From a bacterium (GTDB lineage Bacteria; Hydrothermota; UBA3073; JACQXS01; JAQTXJ01): 64,000 bases of DNA. The stretch spans positions 457,849 to 521,848 of the forward strand of contig JAQUPX010000002.1 in the NCBI GenBank assembly GCA_028716385.1. Reading direction: 5' to 3'. Below are positions 48,483 through 59,177 of the stretch, in pieces. Numbering within the stretch: the stretch's first letter is position 1; every line of letters starts with the position of its first letter. The position numbers were made by a program, and so were the translations under genes. Under the pieces are notes generated by a model. It had not been told where the DNA came from. It worked only from the letters and a program-made list of their open reading frames with translations, and did not search any database.

Positions 48483-49781
48483 CTACTTAATTACTACCAT
48501 CTTTTTCGTTTCCCTGCCTACCGTAGGTAGGTTTATACCGCCAGTAATCAGTTTTACAAAATACACTCCTTCCCCGTAATCTTTAGAATCTATTGTTTCC
48601 TTATAATTTCCCGACGATACATTCCCATCAACTAACGTTTTTACACATTTCCCCGTAATATCATAAATTTTTAAAGAAACATTCCCTTCTTTCGGGACAT
48701 CATAACAAATAGTAGTTATACCAATAAACGGGTTTTGCCCTATTTTTATATTTGATTTTTGATTTTTAATATTTGATTTTTCCTCTATTCCAAGCCCCGT
48801 TGAATACCAAACATCATTATAAACATCAGTAGAATCGCCTCCTCCAATTGCCCACATCTTATTTCCAAATACAGCTGTCGCAAAAACAGTTCTTCCTGTC
48901 CATCCCGCTGATGCTGTTGCTTGTGTCCAATTCACTCCATTTGTAGAATACCAGACATCATTATAAAAATCATCCGAATAATTTTCTCCCCCAAATACCC
49001 ACATCTTATTATCAAATACGGTTGCTGCGAAACAATCTCTTTCCGCCCATCCTGCTGATGCTGTTGCCTGTGTCCAGTTTACCCCATCCGTAGAATACCA
49101 TACGTCATTATATTCGGTTGTCCCGCCTCCTCCAAATACCCACATTTTACCATCATAAACTACTGATTTATGTCCACCTCTCCCTACCCAACCTGCCGAT
49201 GCTGTCACCTGCGTCCAGCTTACACCATCCGGGGAACACCAGACATCATTATAATAAACCTCCAAAGTGTCATTAAAATACACCCCTCCAAGTACCCACA
49301 TTTTATTATCAAATACAACTGATGTATGCCCATACCTTCCTGACCAGCCCGCTGATGCTGTTGCCTGTGTCCAACTTACCCCATCCGTAGAATACCATGC
49401 ATCATTATAGGAAACCATAGGAGAGAAATTCATTCCTCCAAACACCCATATTTTATCATTAAAAGCAACGGATGTGGAAAGATATCTTTTTACCCATCCT
49501 GCTGACGCTGTCGCCTGTGTCCAGCTTATTCCATCTGTGGAATACCAGACATCATTATAAAAATAAAACGAAGTATTCATTCCTCCAAACACCCACATCT
49601 TACTATCAAATACAACTGACCCGTGTCCACCTCTTTTTGCCCATCCTGCCGAACCTGTCGCTTGTGTCCAGTTCATCCCCGCAAAAATACAACTACTAAT
49701 AAAAAAATTACAAATCAATACCGTAATACCCACAATCTTCTTACTAATTACCTTTCTCATAAAACCAATCACTTTTCGCAT
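48483..49781 (-). CDS. Secreted 6-repeat kelch propeller with sorting domain
   Basis: A 432-residue protein, first gene of the operon, preceded by GGGGGGAAG. Signal region ISKKIVGITVLICNFFISSC. It has six ~50-residue kelch repeats (SWTQATASAGWxxR, HTSVVFDNKMWVFGG, YNDVWYSTDGV), the usual number for a kelch propeller. The linker SNIKNQKSNIKI is a repeat phrase (48747-48781). The sorting domain (LKIYDITGKCVKTLVDGNVS) contains a short extra piece (GGINLPTVGRE) encoded by 'CTGCCTACCGTAGGTAGG', a small hairpin at 48514-48531, before the ending KKMVVIK. Confidence 0.8.
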   Translation of the reverse strand: MRKVIGFMRKVISKKIVGITVLICNFFISSCIFAGMNWTQATGSAGWAKRGGHGSVVFDSKMWVFGGMNTSFYFYNDVWYSTDGISWTQATASAGWVKRYLSTSVAFNDKIWVFGGMNFSPMVSYNDAWYSTDGVSWTQATASAGWSGRYGHTSVVFDNKMWVLGGVYFNDTLEVYYNDVWCSPDGVSWTQVTASAGWVGRGGHKSVVYDGKMWVFGGGGTTEYNDVWYSTDGVNWTQATASAGWAERDCFAATVFDNKMWVFGGENYSDDFYNDVWYSTNGVNWTQATASAGWTGRTVFATAVFGNKMWAIGGGDSTDVYNDVWYSTGLGIEEKSNIKNQKSNIKIGQNPFIGITTICYDVPKEGNVSLKIYDITGKCVKTLVDGNVSSGNYKETIDSKDYGEGVYFVKLITGGINLPTVGRETKKMVVIK

Positions 49782-50519
49782 CTTCCCCCCTTTTTTACAC
49801 CACTATATCATCTCTATAATGTTACTATTTATCATTATGCTATCCCATAACATACCTGTCAAGTTTTTTATTGCCATATACAAAAACTCCTTAACGCACA
49901 AACACACATAGAAAAACTATACTTGAAAAAAATATGACACACTCTTAACTCTTTAAACTAGCGGTTAGTTAGACTTTGTGATGAAGAAACATTAATCCAA
50001 CTTATCCGTGTTTTTGGGCTTTGCGTGAAGTCTAAATATATCTGTTCTTCTGTTATCTTTTTTCCGTGTATTTCCGTGTTAATCCCTGCCTGCCGGCAGG
50101 CAGGCATAGCTAAAATTCTTTCCGTTTTCTGTCTCTTTTTATTCGTGCTAATTCGTGCCTGTTTACCTGCCGAAGGCACGGCCCGCCGCAGGAGGGTACA
50201 TTCGTGGATACTATCTCTTTTGAGGTTTGTTTTTTTATCCGTGTAAATCCGTGGCCATAATCTGTATTTTGTTTTCCTGATATGTTCTCTGTTCTCCTGT
50301 CCATCTGCGTCCAAATGACTGTTTGGGGGTGTTGCTAGTCCGCATCTGTTACGGGATATGTTTTTCTTTTTCTGTGTAAATCTGCGGGTTGTCTTTCAAA
50401 ACTTCAGTCAATAGCAAAAAGCTTAAGACTTGGGGTTTTCTTTACAACTGTAACACAAGCCATCTCAACCTTTTGCGGAGTCCGCCGTGGCGTTGACTTG
50501 CTTGTGATTAGTTCTCTCT
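49782..50519. repeat. Intergenic repeat mosaic between the kelch operon and rpsL
   Basis: No convincing gene. Hairpin element copy i (49967-50002, minus orientation), a CCTGCCGGCAGG palindrome (50090-50101), 'GTGTAAATCCGTGGC' phrases (~50237) and a CGCCGTGGCG palindrome near 50488. rpsG and fusA, which usually follow rpsL, are absent. Confidence 0.75.
49967..50002 (-). repeat. Covarying hairpin element, copy i
   Basis: Read on the minus strand the arms are AGTTGGATT and AGTCTAACT: nine pairs, two of them G-T. The flanking minus-strand words (CACGCAAAGCCC before, AACCGCTA after) are those of copy a, so host phrase and element share an origin. Confidence 0.75.
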
Positions 50520-50897
50520 CTACGCCTTTTTCGGTCTCTTCACACCATAACGAGAACGTGATTGTTTCCTGCCCTCTACTCCCGTAGTATCCCTCGTTCC
50601 CCTTATAATATGATATTTTACTCCGGGCAAATCTTTTACCCTTCCGCCCTGGACCAATACGATAGAGTGTTCCTGCAACGAATGTCCTTCACCGGGTATA
50701 TAACATATAACTTCCTGTCCCGTCGTAAGCCTGACTTTTGCGACCTTTCTCAACGCAGAATTAGGCTTTTTAGGAGTTACCGTATACACCTTTACACATA
50801 CTCCTCTTCTTTGTGGCGCACCTTTCAAAGCAGGAGCTTTGGATTTTACTGTAACCACTCGTCGCGGCTTTCTTACAAGTTGATTTATTGTTGGCAT
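50520..50897 (-). CDS. rpsL: 30S ribosomal protein S12
   Basis: A 125-residue S12, the decoding-site protein. [15 protein letters not shown] start, the [17 protein letters not shown] word with the streptomycin-site lysines (43, 44), and [13 protein letters not shown] with Asp89, the residue modified by RimO. It starts ten bases after the rpoC stop and is probably transcribed with rpoBC. It is not followed by rpsG and fusA. Confidence 0.98.
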   Translation of the reverse strand: MPTINQLVRKPRRVVTVKSKAPALKGAPQRRGVCVKVYTVTPKKPNSALRKVAKVRLTTGQEVICYIPGEGHSLQEHSIVLVQGGRVKDLPGVKYHIIRGTRDTTGVEGRKQSRSRYGVKRPKKA

Positions 50898-50907
50898 TTT
50901 TTCTCCT

Positions 50908-53900
50908 TTATTTTTCCGGCATTAAAGCAGTTTCTTTAATAAAAATATTCGAAGCTTTTTCTACTGCAGGAATTGGTATCACAGGTGCTGGTTCCGGTCT
51001 TAACTTCTTCATTCCTGTCCCGGCCGGTATTAAGCTTCCCAATATTACGTTTTCTTTTATTCCTCTGAGCCTGTCTTTTTTACCGCAGAATGCAGCCTCT
51101 GCTAATACTCTGGTAGTTTCCTGGAAAGATGCAGCAGATATAAATGACTCTACCGTCAAGATGGCTTGCGTAACTCCAACAAGTATAGGTTCAAACGTAG
51201 CGCCCTTCCCGCCTACCTTTTCAAGCTTTTCGTTTTCTTCTTTTAGCTTTACTTTATCTACGATTTGACTCTCTACAAATGACGTATCTCCCGGCTCCTT
51301 AATACGAATCCTCGATAACATCTGCCGAACTATTATTCCTATGTGCTTATCGGAAATATCAACCCCTTGCAGTCTATATACTTCCTGTATCTGGTTGACA
51401 AGAAATTCCTGGGTTTCCTGAACTCCCTTTATTGACAATATGTCATGCGGGTCAATCGGTCCTTCTGTAATCTTGTCTCCGGCAATAACCTCTTCTCCGT
51501 TGTAAACAAGTAGATGTTTACCGTACTGCACACGATATTTTCTTGATTCATGCGTTCCATGTATTTCTACGATTCGATATCCACGCTCAGGTGGCTTAAA
51601 TTCTACGGTTCCGTCTATTTCTGTAACTATTGCTTTTTCTTTAGGATGTCTCGCTTCAAATAATTCAACAACCCTGGGTAAACCTCCGGTAATATCCCTT
51701 GTCTTTGAAGTGTCTCTCGGTATTTTAGCAAGTAAATCTCCGGGATTTACCTTGCTGCCTTCAGCAATAAGTATGTGCGCTTTTGCAGGCATTGGATAAG
51801 ATTTTATCATTTTCCCCTTCGTGTCGCATATTTCCAATGTCGGGTGAATCTTCCTGTGCATAACTACAACAGGATGCTTCCTGCCTGTTCTTTCATCATA
51901 TTCCAATCTGTATGTCGAATTTTCTTTTAATTCATGATACTTGACTTCTCCTTCTACTTCCGAAAGTATTACAATAGAATACGGATCCCATTTAAATAGA
52001 ACCGTATCTTTAGTTACACTGCTTCCGTCATCAACAATAACTATCGCTCCGTAAGGAACTTTGTATCTCAATTTATTGTTTTCACTCGTAAGTATAATTT
52101 TCCCGTCTTTCTGAATAACTATATTCTCGCCTGTTTTCTTTTTAGATGTTACTAAAGTTTCAAATTTTATTTGCCCGTCAAAAGAAGCCGTCATTTCATA
52201 TTCTTCTACAATTCTCGTAGCAATACCTCCGATATGGAAGGTTCTCAATGTTAACTGTGTTCCCGGTTCTCCTATTGATTGCGCGGCAATTACTCCTACA
52301 GGTTCACCTATCTCCACTAACCTGCCTGCAGATAAATCCCTGCCATAACATTTCCGACAAATACTATTCTTGGATTCACAAGAAAGAACTGACCTTATTG
52401 TTACTCTCTCTATTCCACATTCTTCTATCTGTTTTGCTTTTTCATCCGTAATTTCTTCTCCGGCAAATACTACTATTTGCGAAGTTATTGGATTAATAAT
52501 GTCTTCAAGAGCAAAACTCCCCTTTATCCTATCCGCAAGAGATTCTATCGTTTTCTCTTCCTCTTTAATTGCTTTTACCTGCACTCCCATTATAGTTCCA
52601 CAGTCCTCTTCCGTTATTATGACATCCTGTGCAACGTCTACAAGTTTCCTTGTAAGATGCCCTGCCTGTGCAGTTTTTAAAGCCGTATCCGACAATCCCT
52701 TACGTGCTCCGTGCGTAGAAATGAAATATTCAAGCACGTTTAAGCCTTCTTTAAAATTAGAATTAATCGGCGTTTCAATAATTTCTCCTACTTTGCCGCC
52801 TAATTTCGGTCTTGTCATTAATCCCCTGTTTCCCACTATCTGACGAACCTGGTCCATGTTTCCTCTTGCTCCCGAATTCGCCATCATAAATAAAGGATTA
52901 AATCCGTTTTTATCTTTTTTAAGCATACTTAAAGTCTCGTTTTCTATTTGTGTAGTTGCTTTTGTCCAGATATCTATAACTGTATTGTATCTCTCGCTTT
53001 CCGTGATTTGTCCCTGCTTATGAATATCATTCACCCTTTCTACTTCGTGATACGCACCCTGGACAATAGTCGCTTTGTGTGGAAGAGTTACCATGTCGTC
53101 TATTCCTATCGTAAGCCCCGCCTTTGTTGCATATTCATAACCCATATCTTTTAAGTCGTCTAATAACTTTACCGTCCTGCTGTTGCCTATCTTTTTATGA
53201 GTATCGCTTATTAACCTGCCTACACCCTTCCTGTCCATAGTCTTGTTCATAAATCCTAATTCCTGCGGTGTTATCTGGTTAAAAATAACCCTCCCAGGAG
53301 TAGTGTCAAGAAAGTATTTATGGACCTTATCCTCTTTCTTCTCTTGAATAAAATATTTTATCTTGGTGTGGTATGTAATAACGTTGTAATTCAATGCAGC
53401 TTCTATTGTATTTATATCGTTAAAGACTTTCCCTTCCCCAACTTCACCGACTTTTTCCTTGGTTAGCCAATATAATCCTATAATGGCATCCTGTATAGGA
53501 ACGGACAACGGTTTCCCGTTAGAAGGCGATAAAATGTTATTTGCGGAAAGTATCAATATCAAAGATTCCATCTGCGCCTCAACCGATAATGGCACATGAA
53601 TGGACATCGTATCTCCGTCAAAGTCGGCATTAAACGGTTCGCAAATTAATGGCGAAATACGAAGAGCTTTTCCCTCTACTAATTTAGGGAAAAATCCCTG
53701 CACCGATAAACGATGCAAAGTCGGCGCACGATTCAATAATACAGGATGTTTCTGTATGATACGCTCCAATATCTCCCAGACTTCCTTTGCTCCCTCTTCT
53801 AATAAACGCCTCGCCACTTTTACGGTTTGCGCATATCCCTCTTTTTCTAATTCTCTTATGATAAACGGTTTGAAAAGCTCAACTGCCATTGCTTTCGGAA

Positions 53901-55080
53901 CTCCACATTCGTAAAGCTTTAATTCGGGGTCAACCACAATAACTGACCTTCCCGAATAATCTACTCTTTTTCCTAATAAGTTTTTACGGAATCGCCCCTG
54001 CTTCCCTCTCAACGCATCAGATAACGATTTTAACGGCCTGTCCCCTTTCCCTTTTACCGGAACTTGTCGTCGTAAATTATCGAAAAGAGCGTCTACCGCT
54101 TCTTGTAAAAGCCTGCATTCGTTCTTTATTATTACTTCAGGAGCTTTTATGTTTCTTAAATTTTTTAAACGATTATTTCTTGTAATTACTCTTCTGTAAA
54201 GGTCATTCAAATCCGCATTCGCATACCTTCCACCCTCTAATCCAACAAGTGGCCTTAAATCTGCAGGTATAACGGGTATCACTTCCAGAACTCCCCATTC
54301 AGGCTTAATATGCGCTTCCCTTAAACCCTCAACAACACCCAAACGAGATAATAGTTTTTTGCGCTTCTCTGCCGAAGTTTCTACCTTTATCAATGTTCTT
54401 AATTCTGTAGATAATTCCTCTAAGTCAAGGTCTTTTAACAAATTATAAATTGTATCTCCACCCATTCCTGCTAAAAATTCCCTGTTTTCCTGTTTGTCAT
54501 GCTTATCATGTTTATCTTGTTTTGATTCACCTTTTTTACTTTTAACTTCACTTTTAACTTCGATTTTAACTTCACTCTCACCTTTATCTTCGGCTTCCGC
54601 CTTCAGAAGACCCATTTTCACATCCTGATAATCCTTTTCGGATATAACTGCTCCCTTCTTATAGTCAGTGTTTCCGGGGTCTATTACTACATAAGATTCA
54701 TAATATATTATTCTCTCAAGTTCATTTACCGATAAATCCAATAATAATCCAATTTTTGATGGCGGAACTTTATAATACCATATGTGCACTACTTTTGCCG
54801 CAAGGTTTACATGCCCCATCCTGTCTCTCCTCATCTTCGACGGACCAACCTCTACCTTGCAGTGTTCACACAATATTCCACGATACCTTATACCTTTATA
54901 TTTTCCGCAACTACATTCGTAATCATGCACAGGTCCAAATATTCGTTCACAGAACAACCCATCCTGCTCAGGCTTCTGAGTCCTGTAGTTTATTGTTTCG
55001 GCTTTAGTTACCTCGCCTCTTGACCAGTTACGAATAGTATCGGGAGATGCTAATTTTATTTGTATTGTATTAAAATCCAT
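50908..55080 (-). CDS. rpoC: DNA-directed RNA polymerase subunit beta'
   Basis: A 1390-residue full-length beta' subunit. The N-terminal zinc-binding region has [19 protein letters not shown], and the catalytic magnesium motif NADFDGD has aspartates 486, 488 and 490. The second zinc site has [16 protein letters not shown], and the C-terminal part includes [14 protein letters not shown] lysine/glutamate/histidine-rich insertion ([11 protein letters not shown], then DKHDKHDKQ) lies at about residues 160-205. AAAGGAG precedes the ATG. The gap from rpoB is about 200 bases of tandem hairpin modules. Confidence 0.98.
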   Translation of the reverse strand: MDFNTIQIKLASPDTIRNWSRGEVTKAETINYRTQKPEQDGLFCERIFGPVHDYECSCGKYKGIRYRGILCEHCKVEVGPSKMRRDRMGHVNLAAKVVHIWYYKVPPSKIGLLLDLSVNELERIIYYESYVVIDPGNTDYKKGAVISEKDYQDVKMGLLKAEAEDKGESEVKIEVKSEVKSKKGESKQDKHDKHDKQENREFLAGMGGDTIYNLLKDLDLEELSTELRTLIKVETSAEKRKKLLSRLGVVEGLREAHIKPEWGVLEVIPVIPADLRPLVGLEGGRYANADLNDLYRRVITRNNRLKNLRNIKAPEVIIKNECRLLQEAVDALFDNLRRQVPVKGKGDRPLKSLSDALRGKQGRFRKNLLGKRVDYSGRSVIVVDPELKLYECGVPKAMAVELFKPFIIRELEKEGYAQTVKVARRLLEEGAKEVWEILERIIQKHPVLLNRAPTLHRLSVQGFFPKLVEGKALRISPLICEPFNADFDGDTMSIHVPLSVEAQMESLILILSANNILSPSNGKPLSVPIQDAIIGLYWLTKEKVGEVGEGKVFNDINTIEAALNYNVITYHTKIKYFIQEKKEDKVHKYFLDTTPGRVIFNQITPQELGFMNKTMDRKGVGRLISDTHKKIGNSRTVKLLDDLKDMGYEYATKAGLTIGIDDMVTLPHKATIVQGAYHEVERVNDIHKQGQITESERYNTVIDIWTKATTQIENETLSMLKKDKNGFNPLFMMANSGARGNMDQVRQIVGNRGLMTRPKLGGKVGEIIETPINSNFKEGLNVLEYFISTHGARKGLSDTALKTAQAGHLTRKLVDVAQDVIITEEDCGTIMGVQVKAIKEEEKTIESLADRIKGSFALEDIINPITSQIVVFAGEEITDEKAKQIEECGIERVTIRSVLSCESKNSICRKCYGRDLSAGRLVEIGEPVGVIAAQSIGEPGTQLTLRTFHIGGIATRIVEEYEMTASFDGQIKFETLVTSKKKTGENIVIQKDGKIILTSENNKLRYKVPYGAIVIVDDGSSVTKDTVLFKWDPYSIVILSEVEGEVKYHELKENSTYRLEYDERTGRKHPVVVMHRKIHPTLEICDTKGKMIKSYPMPAKAHILIAEGSKVNPGDLLAKIPRDTSKTRDITGGLPRVVELFEARHPKEKAIVTEIDGTVEFKPPERGYRIVEIHGTHESRKYRVQYGKHLLVYNGEEVIAGDKITEGPIDPHDILSIKGVQETQEFLVNQIQEVYRLQGVDISDKHIGIIVRQMLSRIRIKEPGDTSFVESQIVDKVKLKEENEKLEKVGGKGATFEPILVGVTQAILTVESFISAASFQETTRVLAEAAFCGKKDRLRGIKENVILGSLIPAGTGMKKLRPEPAPVIPIPAVEKASNIFIKETALMPEK

Positions 55081-55094
55081 TTTTTATCTCCTTT

Positions 55095-55158
55095 ACAGAT
55101 TCTTTCCCGCCTTTGGCGGATTAGAAGCTGTTATCCAGCTCCGCTGGGTTACAAGCTC
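55095..55158. repeat. Hairpin module 1 between rpoB and rpoC
   Basis: Slot 1: CCGCC ttt GGCGG (55107-55119), then ATTAG. Slot 2: CCAGC tcc GCTGG (55135-55147), then ACAAGCTC. Module 2 has the same flanks and a different slot-2 stem. Confidence 0.8.
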
Positions 55159-55182
55159 TTTATTTTTCATTTAAAGCTTTTT

Positions 55183-55248
55183 ACAAGTTCTTTCCCGCCT
55201 TTGGCGGATTAGCACCTGTTAATCCCGCTTCTGCGGGGGAACAAGCTC
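55183..55248. repeat. Hairpin module 2 between rpoB and rpoC
   Basis: Repeats module 1 with an 88-base offset. Slot 1 is identical: CCGCC ttt GGCGG (55195-55207). Slot 2 is CCCGC...GCGGG (55224-55237) in place of CCAGC...GCTGG, followed again by ACAAGCTC. Confidence 0.8.
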
Positions 55249-55284
55249 ACACTTAAAGCTCATTACCCCGCTCCGCTGGAGTTT

Positions 55285-58200
55285 TTATTCTTTTAAAAAC
55301 AGAGTCTCAAGACAAAGACTATTTAATTCTTTTACCAAAACATTAAATGAAGCCGGAATTCTTGGCTCAGGCATCTTATGCCCCTTTATTATTGACTCAT
55401 ATAATTCTCGTCTTCCGGGAACATCGTCGGCCTTTATTGTCAACATTTCCTGTAACGTATATGCCGCACCGTATGCTTCAAGAGCCCATACTTCCATTTC
55501 TCCGAATCTCTGGCCTCCAAAATACGCCTTTCCACCTAATGGTTGCTGCGTTATTAATGTATACGAACCGGTCGAACGTGCATGTATCTTGTCTTCTACC
55601 ATGTGATTCAACTTTATCATATACACATATCCTACTGTTACTTTCTCTTTAAACGGCTCTCCCGTCCTTCCATCTATTAATGTCGCTTTTCCGTCCCCTT
55701 CTAAACCGGCACTCTTCAACTCTTTAACGATATCTTCTATTGAAGCTCCGTTAAATCCGGGACTTATCGCTTCATACCCTAATGTCTTCGCTGCAAGCCC
55801 TAAACTGGCTTCCAATATCTGACCAACGTTCATTCTTGATGGCACGCTTAAAGGATTCAAAACTATGTCTATAGGCGTCCCGTCCTCAAGATGTGGCATA
55901 TCCTCTCTTGCAACTATCTTCGCAATTATCCCTTTGTTCCCGTGCCTTCCTGAAAGCTTATCCCCTATCATCGCATTTCTCCGCTGGGCAATATATACTT
56001 TCACTTTCTTTAACACCCCATGCGGTAACTCGTCTCCACGGGATATTCTCTCTATTTCTACCTCTTCTTGCTTCTTCAACTCGCGAAGACGCTTCGTTTT
56101 CACTTTAGCATCTATATTTAATCCTTTTACATATTTCGATAATCTTTCTATCCTGTTTTTTATTTCTTCCGCTCGACGCTCTATTTCCTTCTTGTATAAA
56201 CTGTCTTCTCCCTTTCTTGACAATATCTGAACGTCTATGATTTTTCCGTATCCACCCGGCGGAACTCTTAAAGAAGTATCCTTTACGTCTCTTGCTTTCT
56301 CTCCGAATATTGCCTGTAATAATCTCTCTTCAGGCGTAAATTCTCGTTCCCCTTTCGGTGATACTTTTCCTACAAGAATATCATCGTAATCTACTTCTGC
56401 TCCTACTTTTATAATCCCAAATTCATCCAGATATGCTAATGCCTCTTCCGGAACACTCGGTATATCACATGTGATTTCTTCAGGCCCTAATAATGTATCT
56501 CTGACTTCACATTCAAATTCCTGTATGCTCACCGATGTGAACTTGTCTTCCCGTAATAAGTTCTCCGAAATTGCCATAGCATCATTAAAGTTGTTTCCTA
56601 ACCATGGCATGAATGCTACAAAAATATTGCACCCAAGCGCTAATTTCCCGTCTTTAGTTGCACAACCATCCGATAATATATCACCCTTCTTTACACTCAT
56701 TCCGGGCTTTATAGAAACATTCTGGTTGATACATGTATCCTGGTTTGTTCTGTAAAATTTTACTAATTTATAATAATCAAAATCATCCCCTTTATCCCTC
56801 TTTATTATTATCTCATCCGCATCCGCCCTTACTATCTTGCCACTGTTCTTCGCTATTACTACACTCCCCGAATCACGGGCGACATAACTTTCCATATCCG
56901 TCCCGACTAACGGAACTTCAGGGAATAAAAGAGGTACCGCCTGCCTTTGCATGTTTGAACCCATCAACGCTCTGTTCGCGTCGTCATGCTCAAGAAACGG
57001 TATTAATGCTGTGCTTACTGAAATAAATTCCTGCGGCGAAACATCTATAAAATCTATCTCTTCCCTCTTGACAATCGGATAATCTACGCCTCTCCTTACC
57101 AAAATTAAAGGCTCCTTAAATTTTCCGTCCTTGTCAATTGGTACGTTTGCATGCGCTATATAATATTTGTCCTCATCATCTGACGACAAATATACTATTT
57201 CATCCGTTATTACTCCCTTTTTCACTTTATAATAAGGAGCTTCCATTTCACCGTCTACGTTTATTCTCGCAAATATCGCAAGCGAAGTTATGATTCCTAT
57301 GTTCTGCCCTTCCGGCGTCTCTATAGGACATATTCTCCCATAATGCGAATGGTGAACGTCTCGAACTTCAAGTCCTGCCGTTTCCCTTGTTAACCCGCCT
57401 GGCCCTAACCTTGAAATACGACGCTTGTGTGTTAATTCTGCAAGCGGATTCGTTTGTTCTACATACTGCGATAACTGCGATGTACCAAAAAATTTCTGTA
57501 ATACTCTTTCGATAATTGTCGGATCCATTACTCCGGATGGCGTTACTCTCTCTTTCTCTTCTAATAACATCCTTTCTTTCATTACCCATGTTAGCCTTGA
57601 TAACGCTACCTTGAACTGGTCTTCAAGCAACTCCCCTGCACGGCAAAGTTGTTTGTTCCCTAAATGGTCAAGGTCATCCTCTTTCTCGTTGCCTTCCGAA
57701 AATGCCATTAACCCACGAATAACATTAATAAAATCCTCAGGCGTTAAACTCAAATTAGTTGATTTCGTGCCAAACCGCTCGTTTAATTTTCTTCGCCCTA
57801 CTTTCGCTAAATTAAATCTCGTTGCACTAAAATATAATTCCTTGAAAAACTTCTCCGCTAATTTTACGTCCGATATCTTTACGCCTCGCAATAATAAATA
57901 TATTTTCAATAATGCAGTATCCCTGTCAGGCACTTTATCCTTAGCCCACGTCGCTTCCATAAAGGGAACCTCTTTTGAACCCTTCTTGAATAATTTCAAC
58001 TGCTCCTCAAGTGTCGCATAACCAAGCACTTTTAAAAGTGTCGTAACAAGTAATTTATGGCCCTTGTCAAGATTTATCCATAATATGTCGTTTACATCAG
58101 TGTGATATCTTATCCACGGCCCCCTGTAAGGTATTATTTCACCCATGAAAAGACGCTTTCCTGAAGCATGCAACTCTTCCGAAAAATATGCGCCCGGGGC

Positions 58201-58626
58201 TCTCCTTAACTGGTTCACTACTACTCTTTCTACCCCGTTTATTATAAAAGTCCCTCTCTCCGTAATTGCAGGAAGCTGCCCAAGATATACGTTCTGCTCT
58301 ATGGCTTCTCTTAAGTTCCCCTCGGGCTCTCTTGCATACAATTTAAACTTCGCATGCAACGGACAACTAAATGTCCGCCCTTCTCTTATTGCCTCGCTGT
58401 CTTTACATACAGTCGGCCCTATGTCGTAAGAAACAAATTCTACTCTATACCTTTGATGCGTATCTTCTATGGGGAATATCGCCATAAAAGCGGCCTGCAA
58501 TCCTTTTTCTTCCCTGCCACTTATCTCTGTTCCGGGTTGTAAAAATTCATTGTACGAATCTATTTGTAATTGAATTAGATTCGCTTGTAACGCTAACTGC
58601 TTGACTTTGGTAAACCTTTTTATCAT
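55285..58626 (-). CDS. rpoB: DNA-directed RNA polymerase subunit beta
   Basis: A 1113-residue beta subunit, short for the family because lineage-specific insertions are absent. Recognisable words: rifampicin-region FFGTSQLSQYVEQTNPLAEL then THKRRISRLGPGG; YGRICPIETPEGQNIG; GDKLSGRHGNKG; and the C-terminal QQPLGGKAYFGGQRFGEME with VWALEAYGAA. AGAAGGAGG precedes the ATG. It is first of the rpoB-rpoC-rpsL unit; rplJ and rplL, the usual upstream genes, are missing. Confidence 0.98.
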   Translation of the reverse strand: MIKRFTKVKQLALQANLIQLQIDSYNEFLQPGTEISGREEKGLQAAFMAIFPIEDTHQRYRVEFVSYDIGPTVCKDSEAIREGRTFSCPLHAKFKLYAREPEGNLREAIEQNVYLGQLPAITERGTFIINGVERVVVNQLRRAPGAYFSEELHASGKRLFMGEIIPYRGPWIRYHTDVNDILWINLDKGHKLLVTTLLKVLGYATLEEQLKLFKKGSKEVPFMEATWAKDKVPDRDTALLKIYLLLRGVKISDVKLAEKFFKELYFSATRFNLAKVGRRKLNERFGTKSTNLSLTPEDFINVIRGLMAFSEGNEKEDDLDHLGNKQLCRAGELLEDQFKVALSRLTWVMKERMLLEEKERVTPSGVMDPTIIERVLQKFFGTSQLSQYVEQTNPLAELTHKRRISRLGPGGLTRETAGLEVRDVHHSHYGRICPIETPEGQNIGIITSLAIFARINVDGEMEAPYYKVKKGVITDEIVYLSSDDEDKYYIAHANVPIDKDGKFKEPLILVRRGVDYPIVKREEIDFIDVSPQEFISVSTALIPFLEHDDANRALMGSNMQRQAVPLLFPEVPLVGTDMESYVARDSGSVVIAKNSGKIVRADADEIIIKRDKGDDFDYYKLVKFYRTNQDTCINQNVSIKPGMSVKKGDILSDGCATKDGKLALGCNIFVAFMPWLGNNFNDAMAISENLLREDKFTSVSIQEFECEVRDTLLGPEEITCDIPSVPEEALAYLDEFGIIKVGAEVDYDDILVGKVSPKGEREFTPEERLLQAIFGEKARDVKDTSLRVPPGGYGKIIDVQILSRKGEDSLYKKEIERRAEEIKNRIERLSKYVKGLNIDAKVKTKRLRELKKQEEVEIERISRGDELPHGVLKKVKVYIAQRRNAMIGDKLSGRHGNKGIIAKIVAREDMPHLEDGTPIDIVLNPLSVPSRMNVGQILEASLGLAAKTLGYEAISPGFNGASIEDIVKELKSAGLEGDGKATLIDGRTGEPFKEKVTVGYVYMIKLNHMVEDKIHARSTGSYTLITQQPLGGKAYFGGQRFGEMEVWALEAYGAAYTLQEMLTIKADDVPGRRELYESIIKGHKMPEPRIPASFNVLVKELNSLCLETLFLKE

Positions 58627-58892
58627 GGGGTCTACCTCCTTCTAATTATATTGTTGTTTTTTTTCATTATTATAATATTATATTCTTTATTCATTACGGT
58701 ATTCCCGCAAAAACGGGAATCCAATATTTTAATATTAGAAAGTGCCTATTTGTCGATAGACGGGTATGGGAAAATAATAAAAAAATTCCGGAGAGCTCTG
58801 GAATGAAAGACAATTGGGAATATATTCAAACCTCTTTAGCCCGATAATACCCCCTTATATTTAGGTTAGTTTTTAAACAGAAAGGTTATTAG

Positions 58893-58919
58893 CGTATACA
58901 AATAAAAAACTCTTGTCAA
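58893..58919 (-). promoter_or_regulatory. Likely rpoB promoter
   Basis: Minus strand TTGACA (58914-58919) with TATACG (58893-58898), spacing 15. It lies ~265 bases upstream of rpoB, leaving a long leader with two hairpins that could allow regulation. Confidence 0.5.
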
Positions 58920-59030
58920 CCTTTTTTTACACTTTTTTTGTTTATTTTTTATAACTACTATATATTGTTGTCCTTCCCAAAATTCCCCCTATTTATTGTA
59001 TGTTTGTATTTCCCCATTCTCTCTCTTATT

Positions 59031-59082
59031 TCTACCCCACTTTAGTGGAGGGTTTTCGGGCTTTAGCCCTTTACTCTTCTCC
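59031..59082. repeat. 52-bp two-hairpin repeat, copy 1
   Basis: Contains CCACTTTAGTGG and GGGCTTTAGCCC hairpins. The whole 52 bases recur at 61509-61560. Confidence 0.85.
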
Positions 59083-59177
59083 TTCCCCCCTTCTCCGCAT
59101 CCCCCCGTCTCCGTATCTATCTGTCTGTTCCCTATTCCCCTTCCTTTATATTTGATTTTTGATTTATCCATCTCCCG

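Noticed and set aside
50408..50463. Small minus-strand frame after rpsL (MACVTVVKKTPSLKLFAID)
   Set aside because: Only 18 residues from the first ATG, no ribosome site, next to a CGCCGTGGCG repeat palindrome; I cannot support it as a gene or as a remnant of rpsG.
52370..58429. Several plus-strand frames of 90-200 codons
   Set aside because: All are antisense to rpoB and rpoC, which are certain; they have no starts with ribosome sites.
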